This document shows positions 7,879-16,089 of a DNA stretch of 34,497 nucleotides, piece after piece. Below the pieces are notes generated by a model. It was not told where the DNA came from, did no database searches, and saw only the letters and a program-made list of their open reading frames with translations. The stretch spans positions 1 to 34,497 of the forward strand of contig JAEYRK010000039.1 of assembly GCA_023435645.1 (NCBI GenBank), written 5' to 3'. Both the position numbers and the translations under genes were made by a program. Each line of letters begins with the position of its first letter. Positions within the stretch are counted from its first letter, which is position 1. Source of the stretch: Bacillota bacterium. GTDB lineage: Bacteria > Bacillota > Clostridia > Lachnospirales > Lachnospiraceae.

Positions 7879-8496
7879 TCATTCCATCAACCTATGGAAT
7901 AGCTTTTTTGTTTCCTTTGAAGGCTTCAGTGGATCAGACTCCAAAGGGATGGGATAAAACTTTCTGTGAAACTCTTGCTTCAGAGACCTAATCACATCTT
8001 TCCCTGCAAGGGGGATCAGATAGCTCCAGGCTTCATTTCCCCTGATTGTGTCCGCATTGTTGATAAAGCTTCTGAGCCTACTTCGATTCCATTCTGTCCA
8101 ACCTCCCAGCACAAGCTTTCTGTTGCAACGCTGGAATTCCTCTCTGTTCACACTCAGGTCAAATCCGAAATCAAGGATCACATAATGATACTCCTCTCCC
8201 AATAAGGATGGGATTTTATCCGTTGCCACATCCTTATGAAAGCTGATATTACCAAAGGAAAAAGAGAACTCATCCTCATGACTCCATTGGTAGGCAGGTT
8301 GCAGTCGGCTGAAATCGTGATGCCCGCTGCATTCCAGGTAGGCTGTTTTACATCCCAGCTCTTCCCCAAGGTAAAAGGCCAGCAATAAGCCCGTATAGGT
8401 TACACCGGTCCCCGCTTGGACACCGCATAGTCCAATTACCTCCCTGTGGTTGCCCCCTCCTAAAATATGCTGAAATAGCGATGGTTTTCGTATCAT
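7879..8496 (-). CDS. Stand-alone MinD/CpaE-like P-loop protein with altered Walker A
   Basis: The 205 residues have a SIMIBI-type pattern. A first strand and P-loop-like turn read IGLCGVQAGTGVTYTG (about 21-36). A second strand reads AYLECSG, and a Walker-B-like strand reads YVILDFGFD. The Walker A lysine is replaced (GVT instead of GKT/S), and no signature KGG lysine is present, so ATPase activity is uncertain. It aligns by eye over its length with the C-terminal domain of the upstream kinase: shared GVQ..x.GVT, xYxECxx, LLLGG/LVLGG, and P-x-x-DP-x-x-KP near the end. Its start overlaps the kinase stop by 4 bp, so the two are translationally coupled. Probable partner of the kinase; function unknown. 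Confidence 0.7.
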   Translation of the reverse strand: MIRKPSLFQHILGGGNHREVIGLCGVQAGTGVTYTGLLLAFYLGEELGCKTAYLECSGHHDFSRLQPAYQWSHEDEFSFSFGNISFHKDVATDKIPSLLGEEYHYVILDFGFDLSVNREEFQRCNRKLVLGGWTEWNRSRLRSFINNADTIRGNEAWSYLIPLAGKDVIRSLKQEFHRKFYPIPLESDPLKPSKETKKLFHRLME

Positions 8497-9860
8497 TTCT
8501 GTATCCTCTCTAGGACTGCCTCTGCCAGCTCCTCAAGGAACTCAAGCTCTGCTCCCTCCACCGGTTTGGCATAGGGATCCGGTGCATATGGAATCCGAAA
8601 GCAACACCTTCGATCCATCTGCCTGATCAGCTGCCGATATTGGAGGCCATCCAGGTAATTAAAGAGGTACCTGATCTCCTTCTGCTCTGAAAGCAGACTA
8701 AGTACTTCCTCAGCCCGCTCCAGCTCCCAGTCCTTACCCCCCAGTAATAGCAGAGGCAGCTCTGCCATCAGATAATCAGATAGATTATCCTTTGTCAGAC
8801 ATCCATAGTCCTCTACCACAATCGGATAGTCCTTCACAGCTTCACATCTTCCCGGGAGCAGAATGGGTATCCCTCGCAGCAGAAATACATTCCCGTCTGT
8901 GTCCGCTCCTTCATAACGGTTTCTTATAGTTCGGACAGTACCGCTTGAATTACATTCACGATAAATACAGGCTGCAGTCCTATGCATAAAATATTTGCAC
9001 AAGCGAAAGGATAAATGTGTTACCCCAATCCTTGGCTGTACTCCTGCAACTGCAATTCGGAAAGACGGACCTGATTCACAAATTTCCTGTAGTTTTCTCT
9101 CGCCTGCCGATATCGCCTTACTTAGCTCTGCTACAGAAGCGTATCTCCTCGATGGTTGAAATCTCAGACACCGGTTAATGATTCTTTTTAGTTTTTTGGG
9201 GTAGGTTTTCCTTATATCTGTATCACCAATGCTTCTGTTATCCTCCCGGAGAGGCTTGCCGGTGGCCATATAATGCATCAGCATACCGATCCCATATACA
9301 TCGCAGCGTTCATCTATCGCCTCCCTTTCATATAGCTCAGGAGCTGCATAGCCGTTGGTGCCGCAATAGTTCTGATTGCCCATCAGAGCCTCGTCCCGGT
9401 AAACAGCACTTCCGAAATCAACCAGCTTTAGCTGATTACCGGTAACTATGATATTATCGGGCTTAAGATCAAGGTATAGAATGGGTCTTTCAATGTGATG
9501 TAAATAATGGATCAGATCGCAGAGCTGTAATGCGAAGTGGATGATATGATCAGAGTCTAGGGCTCCCCTTTCAGTCACATAGCTCTTCAGGGTAAGCCCC
9601 TCAAGATATTGTTCGACAATATAGGAACAATTCTGATCTTCTTCAATATCATAAATTATAGGAATACATGAATGTTTCAGATTTTTTAGAATATGTGCTT
9701 CCTTAAGCTGTAATTCGTATAAGGGATGGTTTTTAGAAATACATTTGATTGCCCGAAATGAATTTAGTCTGACATGTTCAGCAAGGTATACCTTGGCAGT
9801 GCCTCCTCTGCCAAGCATCCGTATGATGCGATACTTCTGGAACCAGATTTCCTGCTGCAT
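8493..9860 (-). CDS. Ser/Thr protein kinase fused to a degenerate MinD-like P-loop domain
   Basis: A Hanks-type kinase domain occupies about residues 10-255 (numbering from the ATG at 9860). It has GRGGTAKVY, the ATP lysine in RAIKC (Lys39), the catalytic loop YLDLKPDN (Asp131) in place of HRD, VDFGSA (Asp148) and GTNGYAAPE. All catalytic residues are present, so it should be active. The C-terminal 180 residues begin IAVAGVQPRIGVTHLS, a Walker-A-like turn lacking the lysine. They resemble the next gene throughout. No TM segment or PASTA domain is visible, so this is not a PrkC-type receptor. I chose 9860 because AAAGGAG precedes it, whereas the upstream in-frame ATG at 9881 has none. A good sigma-A-type promoter lies at 9911-9939. 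Substrate unknown. Confidence 0.85.
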   Translation of the reverse strand: MQQEIWFQKYRIIRMLGRGGTAKVYLAEHVRLNSFRAIKCISKNHPLYELQLKEAHILKNLKHSCIPIIYDIEEDQNCSYIVEQYLEGLTLKSYVTERGALDSDHIIHFALQLCDLIHYLHHIERPILYLDLKPDNIIVTGNQLKLVDFGSAVYRDEALMGNQNYCGTNGYAAPELYEREAIDERCDVYGIGMLMHYMATGKPLREDNRSIGDTDIRKTYPKKLKRIINRCLRFQPSRRYASVAELSKAISAGERKLQEICESGPSFRIAVAGVQPRIGVTHLSFRLCKYFMHRTAACIYRECNSSGTVRTIRNRYEGADTDGNVFLLRGIPILLPGRCEAVKDYPIVVEDYGCLTKDNLSDYLMAELPLLLLGGKDWELERAEEVLSLLSEQKEIRYLFNYLDGLQYRQLIRQMDRRCCFRIPYAPDPYAKPVEGAELEFLEELAEAVLERIQK

Positions 9861-9910
9861 TCTCTCCTTTCCTACCGGCATAGGTAAATTGTGAATCTTG
9901 TCCTATCTAT

Positions 9911-9939
9911 ATTATATACAGATAATGGAAGCCCGGCAA
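9911..9939 (-). promoter_or_regulatory. Promoter of the kinase/P-loop operon
   Basis: Minus-strand TATAAT (9911-9916) and TTGCCG (9934-9939) are exactly 17 bp apart, about 50 bp before the chosen kinase start. It is divergent from the mecA promoter in the 9861-10210 gap. Confidence 0.7.
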
Positions 9940-10063
9940 TACTTTTCTCACCGGCCGAATTAACAAACTTTATGTAAGATTGTGTACAATATGCCCTTGT
10001 CGATCATGGTAAAATCCTGTAGATGATTGGCATTTATTCATATAAAATTCATAACTAGATGTA

Positions 10064-10092
10064 TTGACTTATATATCTTTTTCACTTATACT
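10064..10092 (+). promoter_or_regulatory. Promoter of mecA
   Basis: TTGACT (10064-10069), a 17-bp spacer, then TATACT (10087-10092). This gives a leader of about 110 nt. In the leader, TGTACA occurs at 10189-10194 and 10203-10208, flanking the mecA Shine-Dalgarno. Confidence 0.75.
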
Positions 10093-10210
10093 TTTTTTAC
10101 ACCAATCATTGATTATTATAGGATGTAGCCTTCAGCTCCGATTAATCAAGGAGATACTGAATTGTTACAAGATAATCATTTCCTGCTTTGTACAGAAAGG
10201 GGTGTACAAT

Positions 10211-10969
10211 ATGAAGATAGAGAAAATCAATGACAACCAAATAAGATGTACCCTGAATAAAAGTGATTTAATCGACCGGGAGTTACGGATCAGTGAGCTT
10301 GCTTACGGTACGGAAAAAGCCAAAGCGCTCTTCCGGGATATGATACAACAGGCTTTTTATGAATTCGGCTTTGAAGTAGATGACATTCCTTTGATGATTG
10401 AGGCAATACCGGTTTCGACAGAATGCCTTATATTGGTCATTACAAAGGTGGAAGATCCGGATGAGCTGGATACCAGATTCTCGAAGTTCTCCTCCTTAGG
10501 CCCCCAGGATGCGGAGGATAAATCGGAAGCCGATGAGGATTCCTATGCTGATGAGATCATCAATAGCTTTGACCGTATAGATTTTAATTCAGATGAGGCA
10601 GAGGAAGAGAGTAAGGATATCTTGGATAGCTCTGATTCTGAGACGGAGGATAAGTCTAATCTTCAGGTTTCACCGAATCTCATTCGGGTATATTCCTTCC
10701 GTTCCCTGAAAGAGGTAACCGAGTTGGCGAACATCCTTCTGGGCTATTATAATGGTGACAATACCCTTTATAAGAATCCCGTGAATTCAAGCTATTACTT
10801 AGTAATCAGCATGTCCCATCACACACCGGAGGAGTTTAATAAAACCTGCAACATAATATCAGAGTATGGTAAGCCGGAGCGTTACACCTATGCAAGCCCT
10901 GCCTTCTACAATGAGCATTATGAAATCATCGTGAAGAACCACGCTCTGCAGATTCTGTCCGTTATGTAA
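10211..10969 (+). CDS. mecA: Adaptor protein MecA
   Basis: The 252-residue protein starts MKIEKINDNQIRCTL, the typical MecA N-terminal substrate-binding domain (about 1-90). A low-complexity acidic linker rich in Asp, Glu and Ser follows (about 95-160), then the C-terminal ClpC-binding domain from about 165 (VYSFRSLKEVTELANIL ... YYLVI). In Bacilli MecA delivers substrates to ClpCP and promotes ClpC hexamer assembly. The frame stays open back to 10064, but AAAGGGG 8 nt before 10211 and homology fix the start there. It has its own promoter and terminator. The clostridial target proteins are not predictable. Confidence 0.92.
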   Translation: MKIEKINDNQIRCTLNKSDLIDRELRISELAYGTEKAKALFRDMIQQAFYEFGFEVDDIPLMIEAIPVSTECLILVITKVEDPDELDTRFSKFSSLGPQDAEDKSEADEDSYADEIINSFDRIDFNSDEAEEESKDILDSSDSETEDKSNLQVSPNLIRVYSFRSLKEVTELANILLGYYNGDNTLYKNPVNSSYYLVISMSHHTPEEFNKTCNIISEYGKPERYTYASPAFYNEHYEIIVKNHALQILSVM

Positions 10970-11012
10970 CCTAATAGCAGTACATCAAAATCCATGAATT
11001 GAGACACCGATT

Positions 11013-11043
11013 AAGGATGAGGGTAACCTCATCCTTTTTATTT
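11013..11043 (+). terminator. Intrinsic terminator of mecA
   Basis: A perfect 10-bp stem AAGGATGAGG / CCTCATCCTT with a GTAA loop (11013-11036) is followed by TTTATTTTG. Confidence 0.93.
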
Positions 11044-11063
11044 TGCTTATCCGGCAAATATCA

Positions 11064-11093
11064 TCAAAAAAAGGGTGTCGCTCAGCGACACCC
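11064..11093 (-). terminator. Intrinsic terminator of the DUF1858 gene
   Basis: A perfect 10-bp stem GGGTGTCGCT (11073-11082) / AGCGACACCC (11084-11093) is followed on the minus strand by TTTTTTTGATGA. It lies 20 bp from the oppositely facing mecA terminator. Confidence 0.92.
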
Positions 11094-11103
11094 AGAAACC
11101 ACT

Positions 11104-11304
11104 TTATTCCCCGATTACATCATAAATTCTATCCATCAGATCCTCGGGATCAAGTCCGTGAACCATAGCAGCCTCTTCCAGAGTTTCGCCCTGTGCAGAA
11201 GGGCAGCCAAGACAATGCATTCCGATATCCAATAAAACCGGAATAATATTCTGATCCGTAGCAATTGCCTGAGCAATTGTCATGTCCTTGGTTATAGTAG
11301 CCAT
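11104..11304 (-). CDS. DUF1858 redox-disulfide domain protein
   Basis: The 66 residues match the stand-alone DUF1858 domain, often annotated as hybrid-cluster-associated redox disulfide domain. It has an N-terminal helix (MTIAQAIATD), then GMHCLGCPSAQGETLEEAA, with a CxxC pair (Cys31, Cys34), then a short helix. The CxxC could form a disulfide or bind a metal; a redox role in anaerobes is inferred. AAGGAGG lies 8 nt before the ATG. It is divergent from the ferredoxin gene across a 288-bp gap. The domain is also found fused to larger proteins, but here it is complete alone. Confidence 0.87.
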   Translation of the reverse strand: MATITKDMTIAQAIATDQNIIPVLLDIGMHCLGCPSAQGETLEEAAMVHGLDPEDLMDRIYDVIGE

Positions 11305-11558
11305 AATAAATCCTCCTTATCATATATCAGTCTAGCGACTGAAACAATTGATATCCATTCTCAGCATTTTGCCTAGGTAACATTATATGCCAACAATGCC
11401 GTTCCGTCAAGGGCATCTGCAGAGTAACAGCAATAGATATCATGTACAACACGACATAAAATATGTGATGGGCTGATACTTTCTTTAGTGGACTTAAGCT
11501 ATTATACTTGTATAAATTTGCAGAATATACTTGCATTAATACTTTTATTATATTAAAA

Positions 11559-11564
11559 TATAAT
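11559..11564 (+). promoter_or_regulatory. Likely -10 box of the ferredoxin gene
   Basis: A perfect TATAAT lies about 28 bp before the ferredoxin ATG. A -35 at the right distance is poor (TTAATA at 11536-11541, 17 bp), and other AT-rich boxes are nearby, so the exact promoter is uncertain. Confidence 0.35.
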
Positions 11565-11592
11565 CGATTGTATGAGAAGGAGGTAAAAAACT

Positions 11593-11760
11593 ATGGCATA
11601 TACAATTAGTGAAGAATGCATCAGCTGTGGCGCATGTGCAGGCGACTGCCCGACAGATTCTATTTTTGAAGGCTCAAGTCATTTTGAGATTAATGCTGAA
11701 TCCTGCATAGATTGCGGCGCATGTGAATCCACCTGCCCTACCGGTGCGATTTCTGCATAA
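11593..11760 (+). CDS. 2[4Fe-4S] ferredoxin
   Basis: A 55-residue clostridial-type ferredoxin. Its two binding motifs are CISCGACAGDCP (about residues 9-20) and CIDCGACESTCP (about 37-48), each CxxCxxCxxxCP, giving two [4Fe-4S] clusters. It starts MAYTISEE, as in classic clostridial ferredoxins, and length is normal. AAGGAGG sits 7-8 nt before the ATG. It is monocistronic with a perfect terminator at 11776-11805. It carries low-potential electrons between enzymes such as pyruvate:ferredoxin oxidoreductase and hydrogenase; partners are not encoded nearby. Confidence 0.96.
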   Translation: MAYTISEECISCGACAGDCPTDSIFEGSSHFEINAESCIDCGACESTCPTGAISA

Positions 11761-11775
11761 TTCAGACACCTACAT

Positions 11776-11805
11776 AAAAGAAGAGGATTACTCCTCTTCT
11801 TTTTT
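11776..11805 (+). terminator. Intrinsic terminator, ferredoxin (possibly bidirectional)
   Basis: A perfect 12-bp stem AAAAGAAGAGGA (11776-11787) / TCCTCTTCTTTT (11792-11803) continues into T residues on the plus strand. The minus strand also gives a short T-run, so it can serve the convergent MerR gene. Confidence 0.93.
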
Positions 11806-11818
11806 CATGCCTTTAGCA

Positions 11819-12577
11819 CTAGATATATAGCCTGCTCTTCTTTCTAAATTTGGACTTATTACGCTTCCTGCCGTCCAGGGTAGCTGCTGCCATCATCCTG
11901 CTCTTCTGATAATCTCTCAGGGTTAAATCAAATTTCTTAAAGCGTTCTTCCTCTTTCTCTTCCTGCAGTCGCATTAGGAAACCTATTTCCTTAATGACAT
12001 TCTCAGCTACATTTCCGCTGATGTCTTTCGATAGAGTGGTATTATTATCCTTCAGCGCTGACATAATGATTTGATTCATAATCGCCTTAAACTGACTCAT
12101 CCGATCACCGGACTGCTCCTTAAGTCCATTTTCTGTATTGTTTGTGATAAGGCTTGTCCCCTCTGTGTCCGCACTCTCTGTGCTTGTCCTATCAAGCTTC
12201 AAATCTTCCCGGTGTGTCCCTTCCATTCCTGTCTCCTGTATGCCTGTCCTATCCATCGTCTGATTGGTTTCCTCTCCCCATAATTCTATTACCTTGCCGT
12301 TCAGCTCGTTCTTCAGCCTAATCATGGTCTGATTATCCAACGCCTCCAGCTTATTCAGATTGGGTAGCAGCATTTTAACTGCCTTCAGCTGGAATCCCTG
12401 TTCCTTCAGATGTTTTATCGTTTTAAGCAGATCAATATCTGACTCTTTATAATATCTGTGTCCCATTTCATTTCTTCCAATGGGAAGCTCAAGTTGTTCC
12501 TCCCAATATCTCAGTACGTGGTCTTCTACCTCCACTCTTTTTGAGGCTTCTGAAATCATATATCTTACTTCATCCAT
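11819..12577 (-). CDS. MerR-family HTH protein with long linker
   Basis: The N-terminal winged helix (about residues 4-72) reads MISEASKRVEVEDHVLRYWE, then GHRYYKESDIDLLKTIKHL. These are the recognition helix and wing of MerR proteins. Beyond it the protein is unusual for the family. A hydrophilic Thr/Glu/Asp-rich stretch (about 105-150) has loose repeats (DRTG/DRTS, ETGMEGT/ADTEGT). An amphipathic, probably coiled-coil segment of about 70 residues and a very basic tail (GRKRNKSKFRKKSR) follow. There is no effector-binding domain or Cys cluster. Such an architecture suits a DNA-bound structural or sporulation factor (RacA-like) as well as a transcription regulator; I cannot decide. GGGAGG precedes the ATG by 7 nt. 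Confidence 0.78.
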   Translation of the reverse strand: MDEVRYMISEASKRVEVEDHVLRYWEEQLELPIGRNEMGHRYYKESDIDLLKTIKHLKEQGFQLKAVKMLLPNLNKLEALDNQTMIRLKNELNGKVIELWGEETNQTMDRTGIQETGMEGTHREDLKLDRTSTESADTEGTSLITNNTENGLKEQSGDRMSQFKAIMNQIIMSALKDNNTTLSKDISGNVAENVIKEIGFLMRLQEEKEEERFKKFDLTLRDYQKSRMMAAATLDGRKRNKSKFRKKSRLYI

Positions 12578-12619
12578 TGAGTGTCCTCCCTATAAGTGTA
12601 ATTATTTTCCACTTTTTAC

Positions 12620-12647
12620 ATTATAACATAGCAAGTCCCAAATGCAA
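12620..12647 (-). promoter_or_regulatory. Probable promoter of the MerR-family gene
   Basis: Minus-strand TATAAT (12620-12625) with TTGCAT (12642-12647) at 16 bp, about 40 bp before the gene. Confidence 0.5.
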
Positions 12648-12681
12648 TACAAATACCACATATTCCCATTTAACTTATCGA

Positions 12682-12718
12682 CATAAAAAGGGGAAACCTC
12701 GAAGAAGTTTCCCCTTTT
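12682..12718 (-). terminator. Intrinsic terminator ending the gdpP-rplI-dnaB-MFS transcript
   Basis: A perfect 12-bp stem AAAAGGGGAAAC (12686-12697) / GTTTCCCCTTTT (12707-12718) is followed on the minus strand by TTTTTATG. Confidence 0.9.
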
Positions 12719-12744
12719 CTACATAAATAAGTATTCTATTGTAC

Positions 12745-14013
12745 TCACAGATCTATTCCTGTAGATAGGCTCCTCTGCCTTACTTTTTCATGGGTTCCCA
12801 GCAGAAACATGGAGAAGGAGGCTATCACAGCCAACAGGAAGATAAAGGGCCACACTTGATTCACTCCATAGCTTTGGATGAATTTACCCGTTATATAAGG
12901 AGATATGGAGCCACCGGTGCTGGTGATAATACCAATCATGGAATTAAACCTGCCTCGATGGGAGATTGGTGTATGATTTGCAATATATACACCAATATTT
13001 GTCGCATTGATAATCTCTCCGATGGTCCAAATAATTGTTGACAGCACGAACATCCAGAAGCTGTTCACAAAAAAAAGCATTCCAAACCCCACAGCAAAGA
13101 AAAGTCCGGCTATGGATACATTATAGAGAGCCCTAATCTTACGAGTTATTAAGGTAATAATCGTCGTTAAGGCAATGACCTCCAGACAATTCAACATATT
13201 CAAGGTTCCATAATAGCCCGGTCCCTGGATCTCGCCAAAGACCGCCTTGATTTTCAAGGGTAGACTGAAATTGGTTTGCGCATAGACAAAGGAAAATATC
13301 GCATCCAGAAAGGCGAAGATCAATAGTGCCGGTCTGCGAAGTAAGGCCGCCAGCAAACCACCGGTCTCCTCCTGCTCATTGACCCGATCTTTGGCCACCT
13401 GCATGGCTTCTTCCTTCGTAGGCTTCGTTTCCTTGACAAGCCTCGCCAGCAGTAGGATGGCTATCAGCGTAGTAATGGCATCCCCGATGAACAGAAGCTT
13501 CATGTGCTTTTGAAATAAAAAGCCTGCTACGACTGAGCCAATCGCAGTTCCGGCATTCATTCCCATATATAAGAGGGAGAAGGCCGCTTGTCGGTTCTCC
13601 GGTACCGTAAGGTCATTCATCATGGCCCCGCTGGCCGGATGCGCGATACTCCCAAAAAAGGAGGAGAGGATCAGCAGATACGGTATATATTGAAAGGTCA
13701 CAGGGTTATCAATGCATATAGCACTGGGTATATAGCAGGAAGCCGCGAGACCCATGAATAAAATCATGATCTTCTTCCTGCCCATAAGATCCGTCAGCTT
13801 ACCACCGATCAAAGAGCCCGGTAGCTGCAAAAGGGAACCCATCAGCAGATACTTACCCACCTGCGCTTCCGGCATCCCACCCTTCTGGGTAAGAAGCAAG
13901 GTCATAAAGGGGAATACAAAGTTCCCCATCGAGTTCACAACCCGTGCGATAAATATGATATATACGCTACGCGGAAGTCCGAAATATGTAATTTTCGCTT
14001 TTTTAAGTTTCAT
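12745..14013 (-). CDS. Major facilitator superfamily transporter, drug-efflux (DHA1) type
   Basis: About 422 residues with around 12 hydrophobic segments and a central cytoplasmic loop (KETKPTKEEAMQVAKDRVNE). Motif A is present after TM2 (GGKLTDLMGRKK), and a PENRQAAFSLLYMGMN segment follows TM4. This pattern fits proton-driven DHA1 exporters; the substrate is unknown. The frame runs back to a TTG at 14037 inside dnaB, but the ATG at 14013 lies 4 nt after the dnaB stop and is the likely start, with only a weak GAGAG before it. Expression therefore probably depends on translational coupling to dnaB. It is the last gene of the operon, with a terminator 27 bp downstream. Confidence 0.87.
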   Translation of the reverse strand: MKLKKAKITYFGLPRSVYIIFIARVVNSMGNFVFPFMTLLLTQKGGMPEAQVGKYLLMGSLLQLPGSLIGGKLTDLMGRKKIMILFMGLAASCYIPSAICIDNPVTFQYIPYLLILSSFFGSIAHPASGAMMNDLTVPENRQAAFSLLYMGMNAGTAIGSVVAGFLFQKHMKLLFIGDAITTLIAILLLARLVKETKPTKEEAMQVAKDRVNEQEETGGLLAALLRRPALLIFAFLDAIFSFVYAQTNFSLPLKIKAVFGEIQGPGYYGTLNMLNCLEVIALTTIITLITRKIRALYNVSIAGLFFAVGFGMLFFVNSFWMFVLSTIIWTIGEIINATNIGVYIANHTPISHRGRFNSMIGIITSTGGSISPYITGKFIQSYGVNQVWPFIFLLAVIASFSMFLLGTHEKVRQRSLSTGIDL

Positions 14014-14017
14014 CTTA

Positions 14018-15346
<1,329 letters not shown>

Positions 15347-15491
15347 AAGTAATCTCCATGCTGCCCTACGGCAACCAAAATCTTATTCCAAACGGTCCAT
15401 GCCATGGCTGCTTCCTTCTAGGTCATAGCAGGCCCAGTCGCTTTTCCTCCCGGCACCTTCCGTTATGCTAAGTCCTCTCATCCGAAGCCTT

Positions 15492-15938
15492 TTATACTGC
15501 TTCCACCTGTACCTTCAGCTCTGCTGTAACCTGGGGATGTAATTTGACAGGGACCGTATAGCTGCCTGCATTTTTGATCGGGTCCGAGAGTAACAGCTTC
15601 TTCTTATCCAGCTCGAAACCGAATTGCTCCTTAAAGGCAGCTGCAATTTCCTTGGTGGAGACAGAGCCGAAGGTTTTACCGCCCTCACCGGCCTTGATCT
15701 TTACCTTGATTGCCACTTCCTCCAGCTTCTTAGCAAATGCCTGTGCCTCTGCCAGAATTTCCTTCTGCCTCTTCTCCTCCGCAGCCTTCTGAAGCTTCAG
15801 ATCATTGAGGTTCTGCTTCGTTGCCTCCAGTCCGAGTTTCTTCGGAAGGATGAAATTCCTTGCGTAGCCATCACTTACCTTTACAATCTCCCCCTTTTTA
15901 CCCAGGGCTTTTACATCTTGTAATAAAATAATCTCCAT
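15492..15938 (-). CDS. rplI: Large-subunit ribosomal protein bL9
   Basis: The N-terminal globular domain begins MEIILLQDVKALGKKGE, followed by GYARNFILPKKLGLEAT. A long connecting helix (residues 45-75) and the C-terminal domain (KTFGSVSTKEIAAAFKEQFG) follow. Family length is about 148, which the start at 15938 gives exactly. An ATG two codons upstream (15944) is in frame, but the AGGATGG that includes it serves better as the Shine-Dalgarno for 15938. It lies between gdpP and dnaB, as in Bacillus. Confidence 0.96.
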   Translation of the reverse strand: MEIILLQDVKALGKKGEIVKVSDGYARNFILPKKLGLEATKQNLNDLKLQKAAEEKRQKEILAEAQAFAKKLEEVAIKVKIKAGEGGKTFGSVSTKEIAAAFKEQFGFELDKKKLLLSDPIKNAGSYTVPVKLHPQVTAELKVQVEAV

Positions 15939-16089
15939 AACCATCCTGTGTATGATATTTCATTGCCAAATATCATACTTTCCTTTCTTAAATCTTGTTA
16001 TATCGGTCATTGCGAAGCCTCAAACTTCGCTCTATTATACATGCAACAGATTCCTGTTCCGAAGCGGATTGATCCATCACTTAGTAATC

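Noticed and set aside
7772..7957. Plus-strand ORF of 61 codons
   Set aside because: Overlaps the 3' end of the P-loop gene on the opposite strand and shows no protein family pattern or ribosome site.
11327..11536. Minus-strand ORF of 69 codons upstream of the DUF1858 gene
   Set aside because: Lies in the divergent intergenic region with AT-rich promoter-like sequence; no Shine-Dalgarno and no recognisable domain.
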